Of a stretch of 64,000 nucleotides of DNA, positions 33,492-42,624 are shown one piece after another (position 1 is the stretch's first letter; each line of letters starts with the position of its first letter). The DNA is from Microbacterium pumilum (GTDB lineage Bacteria > Actinomycetota > Actinomycetes > Actinomycetales > Microbacteriaceae), in the NCBI RefSeq assembly GCF_039530225.1, contig NZ_BAAAOH010000001.1, positions 1,612,001-1,676,000 on the forward strand, written 5' to 3'. A program made the position numbers and the translations under genes. The notes below the pieces were generated by a model. The model saw only the letters and a program-made list of their open reading frames with translations. It was not told the DNA's origin and did not search any database.

Positions 33492-34943
33492 TCAGTCCGT
33501 TCCGCGGATGCCCGCCGTCGACTCGATCACGGGCCGCATCTTCTTCTCGAGCGCCTCGTAGAACATCGAGAGCGGGAACTCGTCGTCCATCACCGCGTCG
33601 GTGTAGCCCCTCGGCAGGCCGGCCAGGATGTCGTCCGGCAGACCACGTGCCCACGCCGACGCCGGGTTCGGCGTGAGCGTGCTGCGCACCAGCTCGTACG
33701 CGGCCAGCCAGTGCGCGGTCTTCGGACGATCGATCGAGCGCCAATAAAGCTCGTCGATGGCGTCGCCGAGCGCGACGACGGCTGCCGGCACACCGTCCCA
33801 GTCGAACGCGAGGGACGTGTCGGTCCAGTGGAGCACTCCGTGCTGGTGCAGCCACGCGAACAGCAGCTGCCCGCCGACGCCGTCGTAGTTGCGCACGCGC
33901 GTGCCGGTGATGGCGAAGCGGAAGATCCGATCGAAGATCACGGCGTACTGCACGAGCACGGCGTGGTCGAGCATCTCGTCCTCGGTGTCCGTCAGTGTGG
34001 TGCCTTCATCGATGCGCGCCCGCAACCGGGCGGTGATCGCCACGCACTCGCGGAAAGCGGTGAGGTCGCAGCGCAGCTCCTCCAGCGAATACAGGAAGTA
34101 CGGCATCCGCTGCTTGATCATGAACGGGTCGAACGGCAGGTCGCCGCGCATGTGCGTGCGGTCGTGGATGATGTCCCACATCACGAACGTCTGCTCGGTG
34201 AGCTCCTGGTCATCGAGCATCCGCGCGGCCGCCTCAGGAAGGTCGAGCTTCGTGATCGCGGATGCCGCCTGCACGACCCGCCGGTAGCGTGCGGCCTCCC
34301 GATCCTGGAAGATCGCGCCCCACGTGAACGAGGGGATCTCGCGCATCGCGACGGTCTCGGGGAACAGCACGGCGGAGTTGGTGTCGTAGCCGGGCGTGAA
34401 ATCGACGAGGCGGAGGGAGACGAAGAGCTTGTTCGTGTACTCGGTCTCGAGCTGGGCGATGAACTCGGGCCAGATGACTTCGACGATCAGCGCCTCGACG
34501 AAGCGGTTGGACGACCCGTTCTGGGTGTACATCGGAAACACGACGAGGTGACGGATGCCGTCGATCCGATGCCGCTGCGGCTGGAACGCGACGAGCGAGT
34601 CGAGGAAGTCGGGCACCCCGAATCCTTCGGCCTCCCACCTCGCGAAGTCGGCGATGGACGCCTCGAGGTACTCGGCGTCATGGGGAAAGCGGGGGGCGAG
34701 CTCGGCGATCGACGCGATGATCGTCGCAACGTGCGAGCTCGCGGCGGCGTGAGCGTCCTCGGCCACCGAGCCTGTCGAAGGCCCCGAGTTTAGGGACGGG
34801 ACCGATCCGTCCTTCGCCTGGAGCGCCTGCAGCGCGATCGCTGCGCCCTTGAGCGCGTGCCACGCCGCGGCGTCCTCGACGACCTCGGGTTCTCCGACGA
34901 TGGACTGCGATGCACCGTGCTGGGTTGTCTGGGTGAAAGACAT
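33492..34943 (-). CDS. DUF6421 family protein
   Basis: This 483-residue soluble protein belongs to an uncharacterised actinobacterial family that I recognise as DUF6421 from its conserved blocks, such as RHLVVFPMYTQNGS, FVMWDIIHDRTHMRG and GVGGQLLFAWLHQH. The HDRTH block could bind metal, which is inference. It begins with GGAGGTT upstream of ATG 34943. It is divergent from an Lrp/AsnC regulator across a 74-base gap holding a palindrome, the classical arrangement of an Lrp-type regulator and its target. An in-frame family 2 repeat adds SGPSTGSVAE near residue 53. No catalytic role is known. Confidence 0.8.
   Translation of the reverse strand: MSFTQTTQHGASQSIVGEPEVVEDAAAWHALKGAAIALQALQAKDGSVPSLNSGPSTGSVAEDAHAAASSHVATIIASIAELAPRFPHDAEYLEASIADFARWEAEGFGVPDFLDSLVAFQPQRHRIDGIRHLVVFPMYTQNGSSNRFVEALIVEVIWPEFIAQLETEYTNKLFVSLRLVDFTPGYDTNSAVLFPETVAMREIPSFTWGAIFQDREAARYRRVVQAASAITKLDLPEAAARMLDDQELTEQTFVMWDIIHDRTHMRGDLPFDPFMIKQRMPYFLYSLEELRCDLTAFRECVAITARLRARIDEGTTLTDTEDEMLDHAVLVQYAVIFDRIFRFAITGTRVRNYDGVGGQLLFAWLHQHGVLHWTDTSLAFDWDGVPAAVVALGDAIDELYWRSIDRPKTAHWLAAYELVRSTLTPNPASAWARGLPDDILAGLPRGYTDAVMDDEFPLSMFYEALEKKMRPVIESTAGIRGTD
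34761..34784. repeat. Short dispersed repeat, family 2, in the DUF6421 coding frame
   Basis: CCGAGCCTGTCGAAGG lies in frame inside the DUF6421 gene and encodes GPSTGS on the minus strand, in a low-complexity segment near residue 55. It parallels the insertion in lhr. Confidence 0.7.
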
Positions 34944-34976
34944 GGGAACCTCCGATCTTGCCGATAGGGCGGAAAC

Positions 34977-34996
34977 ATTCCGGTGATGTGCGGAAT
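34977..34996. promoter_or_regulatory. Perfect palindrome between DUF6421 and the Lrp regulator gene
   Basis: ATTCCG at 34977-34982 and CGGAAT at 34991-34996 form a perfect inverted repeat around 8 bases, centred in the shared promoter region. Lrp/AsnC proteins bind such sites, so autoregulation plus control of the DUF6421 gene is likely. Confidence 0.6.
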
Positions 34997-35017
34997 CTAC
35001 CGATATTCTTCCATGTC

Positions 35018-35470
35018 ATGGACGACCCTGTCGACGCGGCGATCCTGACCGAGGTTTCCCGAGACCCACGGGCGACTCTCGCCCAGCTTTCCGAGAGCGT
35101 CGGCCTCGGGGTGTCGGCCGTCCAGGCGCGGCTGCGCCGACTGGAGCACAGCGGAGTCATCGTCGGCTATCGCGCGATCCTCGACCCCGAGGCGGTCGGA
35201 AAGTCGCTGTCGGCTTTCATCGAGATCACGCCGCTCGATCCGTCGCAGCCCGACAACGCCCCCGAGCTGCTCGAGCACCTGGCAGAGATCGAGGCGTGCC
35301 ACTCGATCGCAGGCGACGCGAGCTACATCCTCTTCGTCCGCGTCGGAACGCCGCGCGATCTCGAGGCGCTGATCCGCGACATCCGTCTCGCCGCGTCGGT
35401 GAGCACACGCACCACGGTCGTTCTGCAGACGTTCTACGAGAACCGGCCGATCTCACTGCCAGGCGCCTGA
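35018..35470 (+). CDS. Lrp/AsnC-family transcriptional regulator
   Basis: This 150-residue regulator has an N-terminal winged helix-turn-helix (ILTEVSRDPRATLAQLSESVGLGVSAVQARLRRL) and a C-terminal RAM effector-binding domain ending TVVLQTFYENRPI. Lrp proteins sense amino acids or related metabolites and bind DNA as dimers or octamers. ATG at 35018 gives the family's usual start; an earlier ATG at 34958 would overlap the operator-like palindrome. It is divergent from the DUF6421 gene, its probable target. Confidence 0.92.
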   Translation: MDDPVDAAILTEVSRDPRATLAQLSESVGLGVSAVQARLRRLEHSGVIVGYRAILDPEAVGKSLSAFIEITPLDPSQPDNAPELLEHLAEIEACHSIAGDASYILFVRVGTPRDLEALIRDIRLAASVSTRTTVVLQTFYENRPISLPGA

Positions 35471-35620
35471 GCCGCCCGCGGAGCCACGCCCACGCTGCGG
35501 AAACCGCCATACGCGCCCGACCGCACAGGGGCCGTACGGCGGTTCGGACGGCGCACAGCGCTGGGTCATCGAGCACAGGCGTTCATGGCGAGGCGCGATG
35601 GGGCAGGTACGCTCAGCGAC

Positions 35621-36586
35621 ATGCACCAGTCTCCGCCTCTGCTTCCGAAGGTCAGCGACGGTGAGGGCGTGCTGATCGTCCTGAACGCCCGATCGGGGAC
35701 GTCCGTGCTGCGCATGGATCCGCGGCCGGTGTTCGCGGCGCGACTCCCGCGAGCCGTCGTGCACGAGCTGGCTGAGGGCGACGACCTCGCGGATGCCGTT
35801 GCCCGGCACATGGTCGGCGCCTCAGCCCCGATGGTGCTGGGCGTGTACGGCGGCGATGGCACGGTCTCTCGGATGGCCGGTGTCGCACGGCATCACGTGC
35901 GGCCGATGCTCGTGCTGCCCGGCGGGACGTTCAACCACTTCGCCGGGTCGCTGGGGCTGGATGGCGTCGATGCCGCCATCGACGCACTCGAGACCGGATC
36001 GGGCCGCGAGGTCACGGTCGTGGAGGCATCTGCCGATGGCGACGACCCGCTGACGGTGCTCACCGCCGTCTCGGTCGGAACGTATCCGGCGTTCGTCGAG
36101 AAGCGCGAGGGCCGCGAGCATCTGGGCAAGTGGCTCGGCGGCCTCGTGGCGACGTTCGGGGAGCTGCGCGAGGCACGACCCATCGGGATCGCCAGCGGGG
36201 GACGCCGAACGTCGGCGTGGTCGGTGTTCGTCGGAGCAGGCCGCAACGAACCCGATCTGGTCGCCATGGTGCATCGCCAGACGGTGGATGACGGCGTGCT
36301 CGACGTCCGCGTGCATCACGCGCGCGGGTCGAAGGTGCAGGCCATGGCGTCACTCGCGTTCGGGCGGCGCACCACCGCCATCCTTCGCTCTCTCGGGCTC
36401 ATGCCGAAGGGGTCGGATCTCGAGCGACTCGTCGTGCCGGCGTTCGAGTTCACAGTGGGTCCGGGGCCCGGCCGTCCGTCGGTCTTCGTGCACGACGGCG
36501 AGATCGAGCAGCGCGACCCCGCAGGCTTCACTCTGCGGTGCGTCGCCGTGCCCTCGGCGCTGCGGGTCTACGCGCCCGCGGTGTGA
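35621..36586 (+). CDS. Diacylglycerol/sphingosine-kinase-type protein
   Basis: This 321-residue protein carries the DAGK catalytic-domain signature GGDGT within VLGVYGGDGTVSRMAG, and LPGGTFNHFAGSLG as the second nucleotide or lipid loop. The C-terminal half forms the beta-sandwich of bacterial lipid kinases (YegS/BmrU group). It would phosphorylate a lipid at the membrane inner face; its substrate is not known. The start is uncertain: ATG at 35621 fits the fold, but an ATG at 35585 is also possible, and neither has a strong ribosome-binding site. Confidence 0.82.
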   Translation: MHQSPPLLPKVSDGEGVLIVLNARSGTSVLRMDPRPVFAARLPRAVVHELAEGDDLADAVARHMVGASAPMVLGVYGGDGTVSRMAGVARHHVRPMLVLPGGTFNHFAGSLGLDGVDAAIDALETGSGREVTVVEASADGDDPLTVLTAVSVGTYPAFVEKREGREHLGKWLGGLVATFGELREARPIGIASGGRRTSAWSVFVGAGRNEPDLVAMVHRQTVDDGVLDVRVHHARGSKVQAMASLAFGRRTTAILRSLGLMPKGSDLERLVVPAFEFTVGPGPGRPSVFVHDGEIEQRDPAGFTLRCVAVPSALRVYAPAV

Positions 36587-36598
36587 CGGAGCACAGCA

Positions 36599-36661
36599 CG
36601 TTTCGTCTCGTCGCTGCGTTCCTCGCTCACAACCCGCTGGTGGCGGTCGATGAGCGAGGAG
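36599..36661. repeat. Palindromic repeat, family 1, degenerate copy d
   Basis: CGTTTCGTCTCGTCGCTGCG, CCTCGCTCA and a return GGTCGATGAGCGAGG correspond to one arm and a remnant of the other arm of family 1. It lies between the lipid-kinase-like gene and the convergent mmsA-like gene. Confidence 0.6.
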
Positions 36662-36674
36662 CACCCCCCGCCGC

Positions 36675-38207
36675 TCAGTCGTGCTGCGGGAAGCCCAGAT
36701 TCAGGCCGCCGTGCGACGGGTCGAGCCAGCGCGACGTGATCGCCTTCTCAGCCGTGAAGAAGTCGAACCCGTGGGGGCCGTATGCCTTCGCGTCGCCGAA
36801 GAGCGAGGCCTTCCATCCGCCGAACGAGTGGTACGCGACCGGAACCGGGATCGGCACGTTGATCCCGATCATTCCGACCTGCACTTCGCGCTGGAAGCGC
36901 CGAGCCGCGCCGCCGTCGTTCGTGAAGATCGCCGTGCCGTTGCCGTAGAGGCTGCTGTTGATGATCCCGAGCCCCTCCTGGTAGCCATCGACACGGACCA
37001 CCGACAGGACCGGTCCGAAGATCTCGTCCTTGTACACGGCCGAGGATGTCGGCACGTTGTCGATGAGGGTGGGTCCGAGCCAGAAGCCGTCGGGGTCGCC
37101 GTCGGGCTCGACGTCCCGCCCGTCCACGACGACGGTCGCGCCGTCGGTGCCGGCGACGTCGATGTACGACGACACCTTGTCGCGGTGCTGGCCGGTGATG
37201 AGGGGTCCCATGTCGCAGCCGCGCGTGCCGTCGCCGGTGCGGAGCGTCGCCATGCGCTGCGAGACCTTTTCGACGAACTCGTCGGCGATGGTGTCGACCG
37301 CGAGCACGACCGAGATGGCCATGCAGCGCTCACCCGCCGAGCCGAAGCCCGCATTGACGGCGGCATCGGCGGCCAGGTCGAGGTCCGCATCCGGAAGGAT
37401 CAGCATGTGGTTCTTGGCGCCGCCGAGAGCCTGCACGCGCTTGCCGTGACCGGTCGCGGTCTCGTAGACGTACCGGGCAAGGGGGGTCGAGCCGACGAAC
37501 GAGATCGCGCGCACGTCGGGGTGCTCGAGCAGCGCGTCGACCGCTTCCTTGTCACCGTGCACGACGTTGAGCACGCCGTCCGGCAAGCCCGCTTCCTTCA
37601 GGAGCGCGGCCATCCAGTTCGCTGCGCTCGGATCCTTCTCGGACGGCTTGAGGATCACGGCGTTGCCGGCCGCGAGGGCGATCGAGAAGAACCACAGCGG
37701 CACCATCGCCGGGAAGTTGAACGGGCTGATGATGCCCACCACGCCGAGCGGCTGGCGCAGCGTGTAGACGTCGATGCCGGTCGAGACGTTCTCGGAGTAG
37801 GCGCCCTTCGTGAGGTGACCGAGGCCGCAGGCGAACTCGACGACCTCCATGCCGCGGGCGATCTCGCCGTGCGCGTCGGACAGCACTTTGCCGTGCTCGG
37901 AGGTGAGGATCTGCGCGAGCTCGTCCTTGCGGGCGTTGAGCAGCTCGCGGAAGGCGAACATCACAGTCTGGCGCTTGGCGATCGAGGCATCCCGCCAGCC
38001 GAGCCAGGCAGCGGATGCCGAGTCCACGGCGGCAGCGACGTCCGCTGTGGAGGCGAGCCGCACCTCCTTCTGGACCGTGCCGAGTGCAGGGTTGAACACC
38101 GGAGAGGTGCGTGCGGATGCACCCGCCCAGGCGGCACCATCCACCCAGTGGTCGAGGATCGTGGTGGCGGACGGCGTCGTCCGCTCGAGGGTTGTGGTGT
38201 CGGTCAT
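36675..38207 (-). CDS. mmsA: CoA-acylating methylmalonate-semialdehyde dehydrogenase
   Basis: The 510-residue aldehyde dehydrogenase has catalytic Cys295 (GERCMAISV). The place of the general-base Glu of hydrolytic ALDHs reads GGAKNH with Asn, the hallmark of the CoA-dependent MMSDH group. It converts malonate semialdehyde to acetyl-CoA, or methylmalonate semialdehyde to propionyl-CoA, with NAD. It is the last step of beta-alanine or beta-aminoisobutyrate breakdown and the last gene of the minus-strand pyrimidine-type cluster. In that setting it takes the aminotransferase product. An inositol or valine role is possible but has no neighbouring support. Confidence 0.93.
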   Translation of the reverse strand: MTDTTTLERTTPSATTILDHWVDGAAWAGASARTSPVFNPALGTVQKEVRLASTADVAAAVDSASAAWLGWRDASIAKRQTVMFAFRELLNARKDELAQILTSEHGKVLSDAHGEIARGMEVVEFACGLGHLTKGAYSENVSTGIDVYTLRQPLGVVGIISPFNFPAMVPLWFFSIALAAGNAVILKPSEKDPSAANWMAALLKEAGLPDGVLNVVHGDKEAVDALLEHPDVRAISFVGSTPLARYVYETATGHGKRVQALGGAKNHMLILPDADLDLAADAAVNAGFGSAGERCMAISVVLAVDTIADEFVEKVSQRMATLRTGDGTRGCDMGPLITGQHRDKVSSYIDVAGTDGATVVVDGRDVEPDGDPDGFWLGPTLIDNVPTSSAVYKDEIFGPVLSVVRVDGYQEGLGIINSSLYGNGTAIFTNDGGAARRFQREVQVGMIGINVPIPVPVAYHSFGGWKASLFGDAKAYGPHGFDFFTAEKAITSRWLDPSHGGLNLGFPQHD

Positions 38208-38253
38208 GGTGCTTCCTTCCTTGGAGCCCTCCTCGTGGGAGAGCGGGGGCGTG

Positions 38254-38275
38254 CCCTTCGACAGGCTCAGGGACC
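38254..38275. repeat. Short dispersed repeat, family 2, intergenic
   Basis: CCTTCGACAGGCTCAGGG is a consensus copy (reverse complement of CCCTGAGCCTGTCGAAGG) in the gap between the aminotransferase and mmsA genes. Confidence 0.8.
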
Positions 38276-38280
38276 GGGCG

Positions 38281-39606
38281 TCAGCCGCGTCGGAGAAGGT
38301 CGTCCTCGACGCTCGTCAGACCTTCATCGTAAATCGCCAGCGCCCTGGCCGCCTCGTCCTCGGTGACGACGCACGGCGGAACCACATGGATGCGGTTGTC
38401 GGCCGAGAACGGAACGAGCCCCCGCGAGACGAGCGCCCCCTTCAGCCGGCCGATCACGTCGGCACCTACGGGCTCACGGGTTTCGCGGTCGCTCACGAGC
38501 TCGATCGCCCAGAACACGCCCTCACCGCGTACCTCGCCGATGAGCGGATGCCGCTCGGCCAGAGCCTGGAGGCCGGGCCCGATCACTTCGGTGCCGATGC
38601 GCCGCGCGTGCTCGACGATTCCCTCGTCCTGCATCGCGTCGATCGACCCGACGATGGATGCCGCCGCCAGCGGATGCCCGCTGTAGGTGAGCCCGCCGGG
38701 GAAGACCCGGTCGTCGAAGGTCGCCGAGATCGCGTCCGAGATGATGACACCGCCGACCGGCACGTATCCCGAGTTCACGCCCTTGGCGAAGGTGATCAGG
38801 TCGGGCACGACGTCGTAGCCCTCGAACGCGAACCAGCGCCCGGTGCGTCCGAACCCGCACATCACTTCGTCGAGGATGAGGATGATGCCGAAGCGGTCGC
38901 ACAGCGCCCTGACCCCGTCGAGATAGCCGGGCGGCGGAACCAGGATGCCGGCAGTCCCCGGTACCGTCTCCAACAGGATCGCGGCGATGGTCGCCGGCCC
39001 TTCGGACTCGATCACACGCTCCAGGTGTCGCAGCGCCCGCTCGGATTCCTCTTCGGGCGTCGTCGCCCAGAACTCGCTGCGGTACAGGTAGGGGCCGAAG
39101 AAGTGCACGTGTCCGCGTGCGTACTGGTTCGGCATCCGCCGCCAGTCGCCGGTGGCGACGATCGCCGCGCCGGTGTTGCCGTGGTACGAACGGTAGGTCG
39201 ACAGCACCGTGTCGCGCCCGGTGTGAAGGCGCGCCATCCGGATGGCATTCTCGTTCGCATCCGCGCCGCCGTTGGTGAAGAAGACCTTCGCGAAGCCTGC
39301 CGGCGCCTTGTCGATGATCCGCTCGGCCGCCCGGCCTCTCGTGAGGTTGGCGGTCGCCGGTCCGACGGTGACGAGCAGGTCCGCCTGCTCGTGGATGGCC
39401 TTCACCACGGCGGGATGCTGGTGCCCGATGTTGACGTTGACGAGTTGGCTCGCGAAGTCCAGCATGCGGTTTCCCGCGTGGTCCCACACCGTGGCGCCGG
39501 ACCCGCCGGCGATAACCGGGAGGTCGAGGCCGGCCTGCGCCGACCAGGAGTGGAAGACGTACTCCCGGTCGAGCTCCTTGGCCCGCGCGTCGAGGTCTTC
39601 TGTCAT
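38281..39606 (-). CDS. Class III PLP aminotransferase (omega-amino acid type)
   Basis: The 441-residue fold-type I aminotransferase has Lys275 (ITFAKGVNSGY) for PLP and Asp246 (LILDEVMCGFG). It fits the beta-alanine/beta-aminoisobutyrate:pyruvate aminotransferase group. It would convert beta-alanine to malonate semialdehyde, the substrate of the next gene. ATG at 39606 is chosen because AAGGA lies 6 bases upstream; the frame also runs to a GTG at 39639. It follows the ABC importer genes within the pyrimidine-type cluster. The amino acceptor cannot be read from sequence. Confidence 0.88.
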   Translation of the reverse strand: MTEDLDARAKELDREYVFHSWSAQAGLDLPVIAGGSGATVWDHAGNRMLDFASQLVNVNIGHQHPAVVKAIHEQADLLVTVGPATANLTRGRAAERIIDKAPAGFAKVFFTNGGADANENAIRMARLHTGRDTVLSTYRSYHGNTGAAIVATGDWRRMPNQYARGHVHFFGPYLYRSEFWATTPEEESERALRHLERVIESEGPATIAAILLETVPGTAGILVPPPGYLDGVRALCDRFGIILILDEVMCGFGRTGRWFAFEGYDVVPDLITFAKGVNSGYVPVGGVIISDAISATFDDRVFPGGLTYSGHPLAAASIVGSIDAMQDEGIVEHARRIGTEVIGPGLQALAERHPLIGEVRGEGVFWAIELVSDRETREPVGADVIGRLKGALVSRGLVPFSADNRIHVVPPCVVTEDEAARALAIYDEGLTSVEDDLLRRG

Positions 39607-39749
39607 CGTCCGTCCTTGGGTGCTCGCATCGGTCGTCACGTGGCTACATTCGTCGCTTGCCGCGCGCGAAGCAACCGGCAGCCGGTCGCCGAGCAGGCGA
39701 AATCAGGACATTCTGTCCGTACGCCTGCTCGACGACCGGTCTGGAGGTA

Positions 39750-40925
39750 CTACTGACCGCCCTCGGTGAGGGTCACATCGATCGGCGTGTACTCGCCATC
39801 GACGACGACACCCTCGTCCTTGAGCTCGGCGAGAGCCTTCTCGATGTACTCGTTCGAGTACGCGGAATCCGCGGGCTCGGTCGTGATGAGCTCGATGCCG
39901 TCCTGGTTCTTCGCCGAGAGAGCGCCGGCGACCGTCTTGTCCCAGAGCGCCTGGTCGACGACGCCGAACTCGCCGCCCGCCCAGATCAGCTTGTTGACCT
40001 CGTTCATCTGCCAGACCTGGTGCACCGGGCCGACGGGGAATGCCGCTTCGGCGTTCACCGCGATGTCGTACACGATGGATGCCGCCTCTTCCGGGTTGTC
40101 GCGCGAGAAGACCCAGCCCTTGGTGATGGCCTTGAGGAAGCGGACCGCTGCGTCGGCGTAGGCCGGGTCCTGGAGCCGCTCGGTATCGGCCCAGATGGCG
40201 TCCTGGTACATCGCGCCCACGGTGTCTTGGTAACTGACGACGTCGAAGTCCTCGGGCTGGTAGAGCTCGCCGGTGTCGGGGTTCACGACCTCGAGGATCT
40301 GCGCCCACTCGTTGTAGGTCATCGCCTGAGCCGCGTCGACATCGTGGTCCAGGAGCGCGTTCATGCTGAAGTCCTGGGTGGTGATCGACACGCTGGTCGA
40401 GTCGAGGTCTTCCGCTGCCATGGCTGCGAAGATCTCCCACTCGTTTCCGAAGCCCCACGAGCCGATCTTCTTGCCTTCGAAGTCGGAGACCGATGTGATC
40501 CCGTCGCCGGCCCACGAAACCTGCAGCGTGCCCGACTTCTGGAAGACCTGCGCGATGTCGGTCAGTTCGACGCCGGATGCCTCGAGCGTGCCGAGCACCT
40601 TGGGGACCCAAGCGATGGCGAAGTCGGCCTCGCCGGCGACCAGTGAGTCCTGCGGGACGATGTCTCCGCCGGTGGGGATGATCTCGACGTTGTCGAAGCC
40701 CTCCTCCTCGAAGTAGCCCTTCTCCTGCGCGATGTAGTAGCCCGCGAACTGCGCCTGCGGCAGCCACTGCAGGATCAGGCTGATGTCGGTGATCGGCTCG
40801 AAGTCCCCGGCGTCGCCGCTGGCGCTCGTGTCGGGGGATGACGGGGCTGAGCACGCTGCGAGTGCGAGCGCTGTGATGACAGCGGTGGATGCGACCGCGA
40901 GTCCGCGTCTGGTGCTGGTTCTCAT
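39750..40925 (-). CDS. ABC transporter substrate-binding lipoprotein, NMT1/SsuA-like
   Basis: The 391-residue binding protein has a signal peptide and lipobox LAAC (Cys25). The mature start (DISLILQWLPQAQFAGYYIA) is characteristic of the NMT1/THI5-like group, which binds pyrimidine precursors, riboflavin precursors, sulfonates or similar compounds. AAGGAAC precedes the ATG. It lies in a cluster for dihydropyrimidine breakdown with its own ATPase and two permeases, so a pyrimidine, hydantoin or related ring compound is the likely ligand; this is inference. A family 2 repeat lies just upstream. Confidence 0.85.
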   Translation of the reverse strand: MRTSTRRGLAVASTAVITALALAACSAPSSPDTSASGDAGDFEPITDISLILQWLPQAQFAGYYIAQEKGYFEEEGFDNVEIIPTGGDIVPQDSLVAGEADFAIAWVPKVLGTLEASGVELTDIAQVFQKSGTLQVSWAGDGITSVSDFEGKKIGSWGFGNEWEIFAAMAAEDLDSTSVSITTQDFSMNALLDHDVDAAQAMTYNEWAQILEVVNPDTGELYQPEDFDVVSYQDTVGAMYQDAIWADTERLQDPAYADAAVRFLKAITKGWVFSRDNPEEAASIVYDIAVNAEAAFPVGPVHQVWQMNEVNKLIWAGGEFGVVDQALWDKTVAGALSAKNQDGIELITTEPADSAYSNEYIEKALAELKDEGVVVDGEYTPIDVTLTEGGQ

Positions 40926-40959
40926 GCTGTTCCTTTCGGGTTCGGTGATGCGGGTCCTG

Positions 40960-40981
40960 CCCTTCGGCAAGCTCAGGGACC
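40960..40981. repeat. Short dispersed repeat, family 2, intergenic
   Basis: CCTTCGGCAAGCTCAGGG lies between the permease stop at 40991 and the binding-protein start at 40925, differing from the consensus at two or three positions. Confidence 0.75.
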
Positions 40982-40990
40982 GTGCGCCGG

Positions 40991-41785
40991 TCAGACCGAC
41001 GAGTGCCTCGTCACCAGCCTCTCCAGCAGCGAGGTCACAAGGAAGAACACGAGGCCGATGAGGATGCCGCCGACGACATAGGCCCAGGCCAGGGCGGCAC
41101 GACCGGATTTCGCGTAGGTCGCGATCGCCGTGCCGATGCCGTCGGACGGACCGCCGAAGTACTCGGCCACCAGCGCGGCGATGACCGCGAGGGACGCCGC
41201 GATCCGGAGGCCGGTCATGAGGTACGGCAGGGCGGTGGGCAGCGTGAGCAGACGGAATGTCTGGCTGCTCGACGCGGCGGTGGCCCGAAGCACATCGCGG
41301 TGGACCGGACGGGTCTGGCGAAGGCCGCGCAGCACGTTCACGAACACCGGGATGAATGCCGCGATCGTCGCGACGGCCTGCCGGCCGAACTGGCTGGACG
41401 CGCCGAACATCGTGTTGAGGATGGGGGTGATCGCGACGATGGGGATCACCGCGAGAGCCGCGATGAGCGGTGTGAGCATCCCGTCGATGGGCCGGGCAGC
41501 GGCGGCGAGCCCCGCGAGCAGCACGCCGAGGAGTGCGCCCACGACGAGCCCGATGAGGGCGTTGGTCGCGGTGACCGCCATGTCCTCGACGATGATGTCC
41601 CAGTGTGCGACGAGTTCGGTGCCGATGGCTGCCGGGCCAGGCAGCGCCCTCGGAGCTGAGCCGAGGGCGACGTACAGGGCCCAGAGCACGAGGATGAGCG
41701 CGCCCACCACGATCGGCGCGACGAACCGCAGCCAGCCGGGCAGGGTTCTCTCGCGTGTGGAGGCGCGCACGTCGTGGGTGGTCAT
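40991..41785 (-). CDS. ABC transporter permease, SsuC/TauC-like
   Basis: This 264-residue membrane protein has about six spans and the EAA-type loop LRATAASSSQTFRLLTLPTALP, as in permeases that serve NMT1-type binding proteins. Its ATG at 41785 overlaps the TGA of the ATPase gene (ATGA), so it is translated as part of the same unit. With the permease at 42621-43622 it probably forms a heterodimeric channel. Specificity is inferred from the pyrimidine-type context. Confidence 0.88.
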   Translation of the reverse strand: MTTHDVRASTRERTLPGWLRFVAPIVVGALILVLWALYVALGSAPRALPGPAAIGTELVAHWDIIVEDMAVTATNALIGLVVGALLGVLLAGLAAAARPIDGMLTPLIAALAVIPIVAITPILNTMFGASSQFGRQAVATIAAFIPVFVNVLRGLRQTRPVHRDVLRATAASSSQTFRLLTLPTALPYLMTGLRIAASLAVIAALVAEYFGGPSDGIGTAIATYAKSGRAALAWAYVVGGILIGLVFFLVTSLLERLVTRHSSV

Positions 41786-42624
41786 CGCTCGTTCGCCCTC
41801 TCGACCGGTGATCCGTGCAGCGCCTCGCGCACGGCGGTCACACGGTCGAAGTACGCCGGTGCCTCGCGAAGGCTCTCGCCGCGCTCGCCGCCGAGCCCGG
41901 TCGTGATGACGTCCGTGATCCTGCCCGGTCGCGGGCTCATGACGACAACGCGATCCGACAGGAAGACCGCCTCGGGAATCGAGTGGGTGACGAAGACGAC
42001 GGCTGCACCGGTCTCGGCCGTGATCCGGGTGAGCTCGGTCTGCAGGTACTCACGGGTCATCTCGTCGAGCGCGCCGAACGGCTCGTCCATGAGCAGCAGG
42101 CGCGGGCTGGTCGCCAGGGCCCGCGCGATCGCGACGCGCTGCTGCATCCCGCCCGACAGCTGGTCGGGGTAGCGATCCACGAACTCGGTCAGCCCGACGA
42201 GTTCGGCGAGCTCCGTGACTCGCGAGGCGCGCTGCGCCTTGGAGGTGCCGTGCACCTCGAGCGGGAGCGAGATGTTCGCGCCCACCGTGCGCCACGGCAG
42301 CAGCCCCGACTGCTGGAAGGCGATGCCGTAGTCCTGATCGACGCGCGCGCGGCGCGCGGGCTTGCCGAAGATCTCGAGCGTGCCGCCGGTCGCCTGGTCG
42401 AGATCCGCGATCAGCCGCAGCAGCGTCGACTTGCCGCACCCGGACGGGCCGATGAGCGAGACGAACTCGCCCGCGGCGACCTCGAGGTCGACGCCCACGA
42501 GGGCTTCGACGTCGCCGGTCTTGGTGGGGAAGACCTTGCCCACCCCTGCGGCCCGGACGGCGAGTCCTGATGCTGCCGCATCCGGTGAAGGAGCCGGTGC
42601 GGCATCCTGAGTCTGTCGGCTCAT
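41782..42624 (-). CDS. ABC transporter ATP-binding protein, SsuB/TauB-like
   Basis: The 280-residue ATPase has Walker A GPSGCGKST, signature LSGGMQQR, Walker B LLLMDEPFGALD and switch His in VTHSIPEA. Those forms are typical of the nitrate/taurine/sulfonate/pyrimidine importer class. ATG at 42624 overlaps the TGA of the upstream permease, which identifies the true start; a longer frame to 42729 lies inside that permease gene. It powers the cluster's importer. Confidence 0.9.
   Translation of the reverse strand: MSRQTQDAAPAPSPDAAASGLAVRAAGVGKVFPTKTGDVEALVGVDLEVAAGEFVSLIGPSGCGKSTLLRLIADLDQATGGTLEIFGKPARRARVDQDYGIAFQQSGLLPWRTVGANISLPLEVHGTSKAQRASRVTELAELVGLTEFVDRYPDQLSGGMQQRVAIARALATSPRLLLMDEPFGALDEMTREYLQTELTRITAETGAAVVFVTHSIPEAVFLSDRVVVMSPRPGRITDVITTGLGGERGESLREAPAYFDRVTAVREALHGSPVERANER

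Noticed and set aside
40926..40990. A thiamine (TPP) riboswitch before the NMT1-like binding protein
   Set aside because: The gap is only 65 bases, is occupied by a family 2 repeat and shows no TPP-aptamer core; the catabolic context does not support thiamine.
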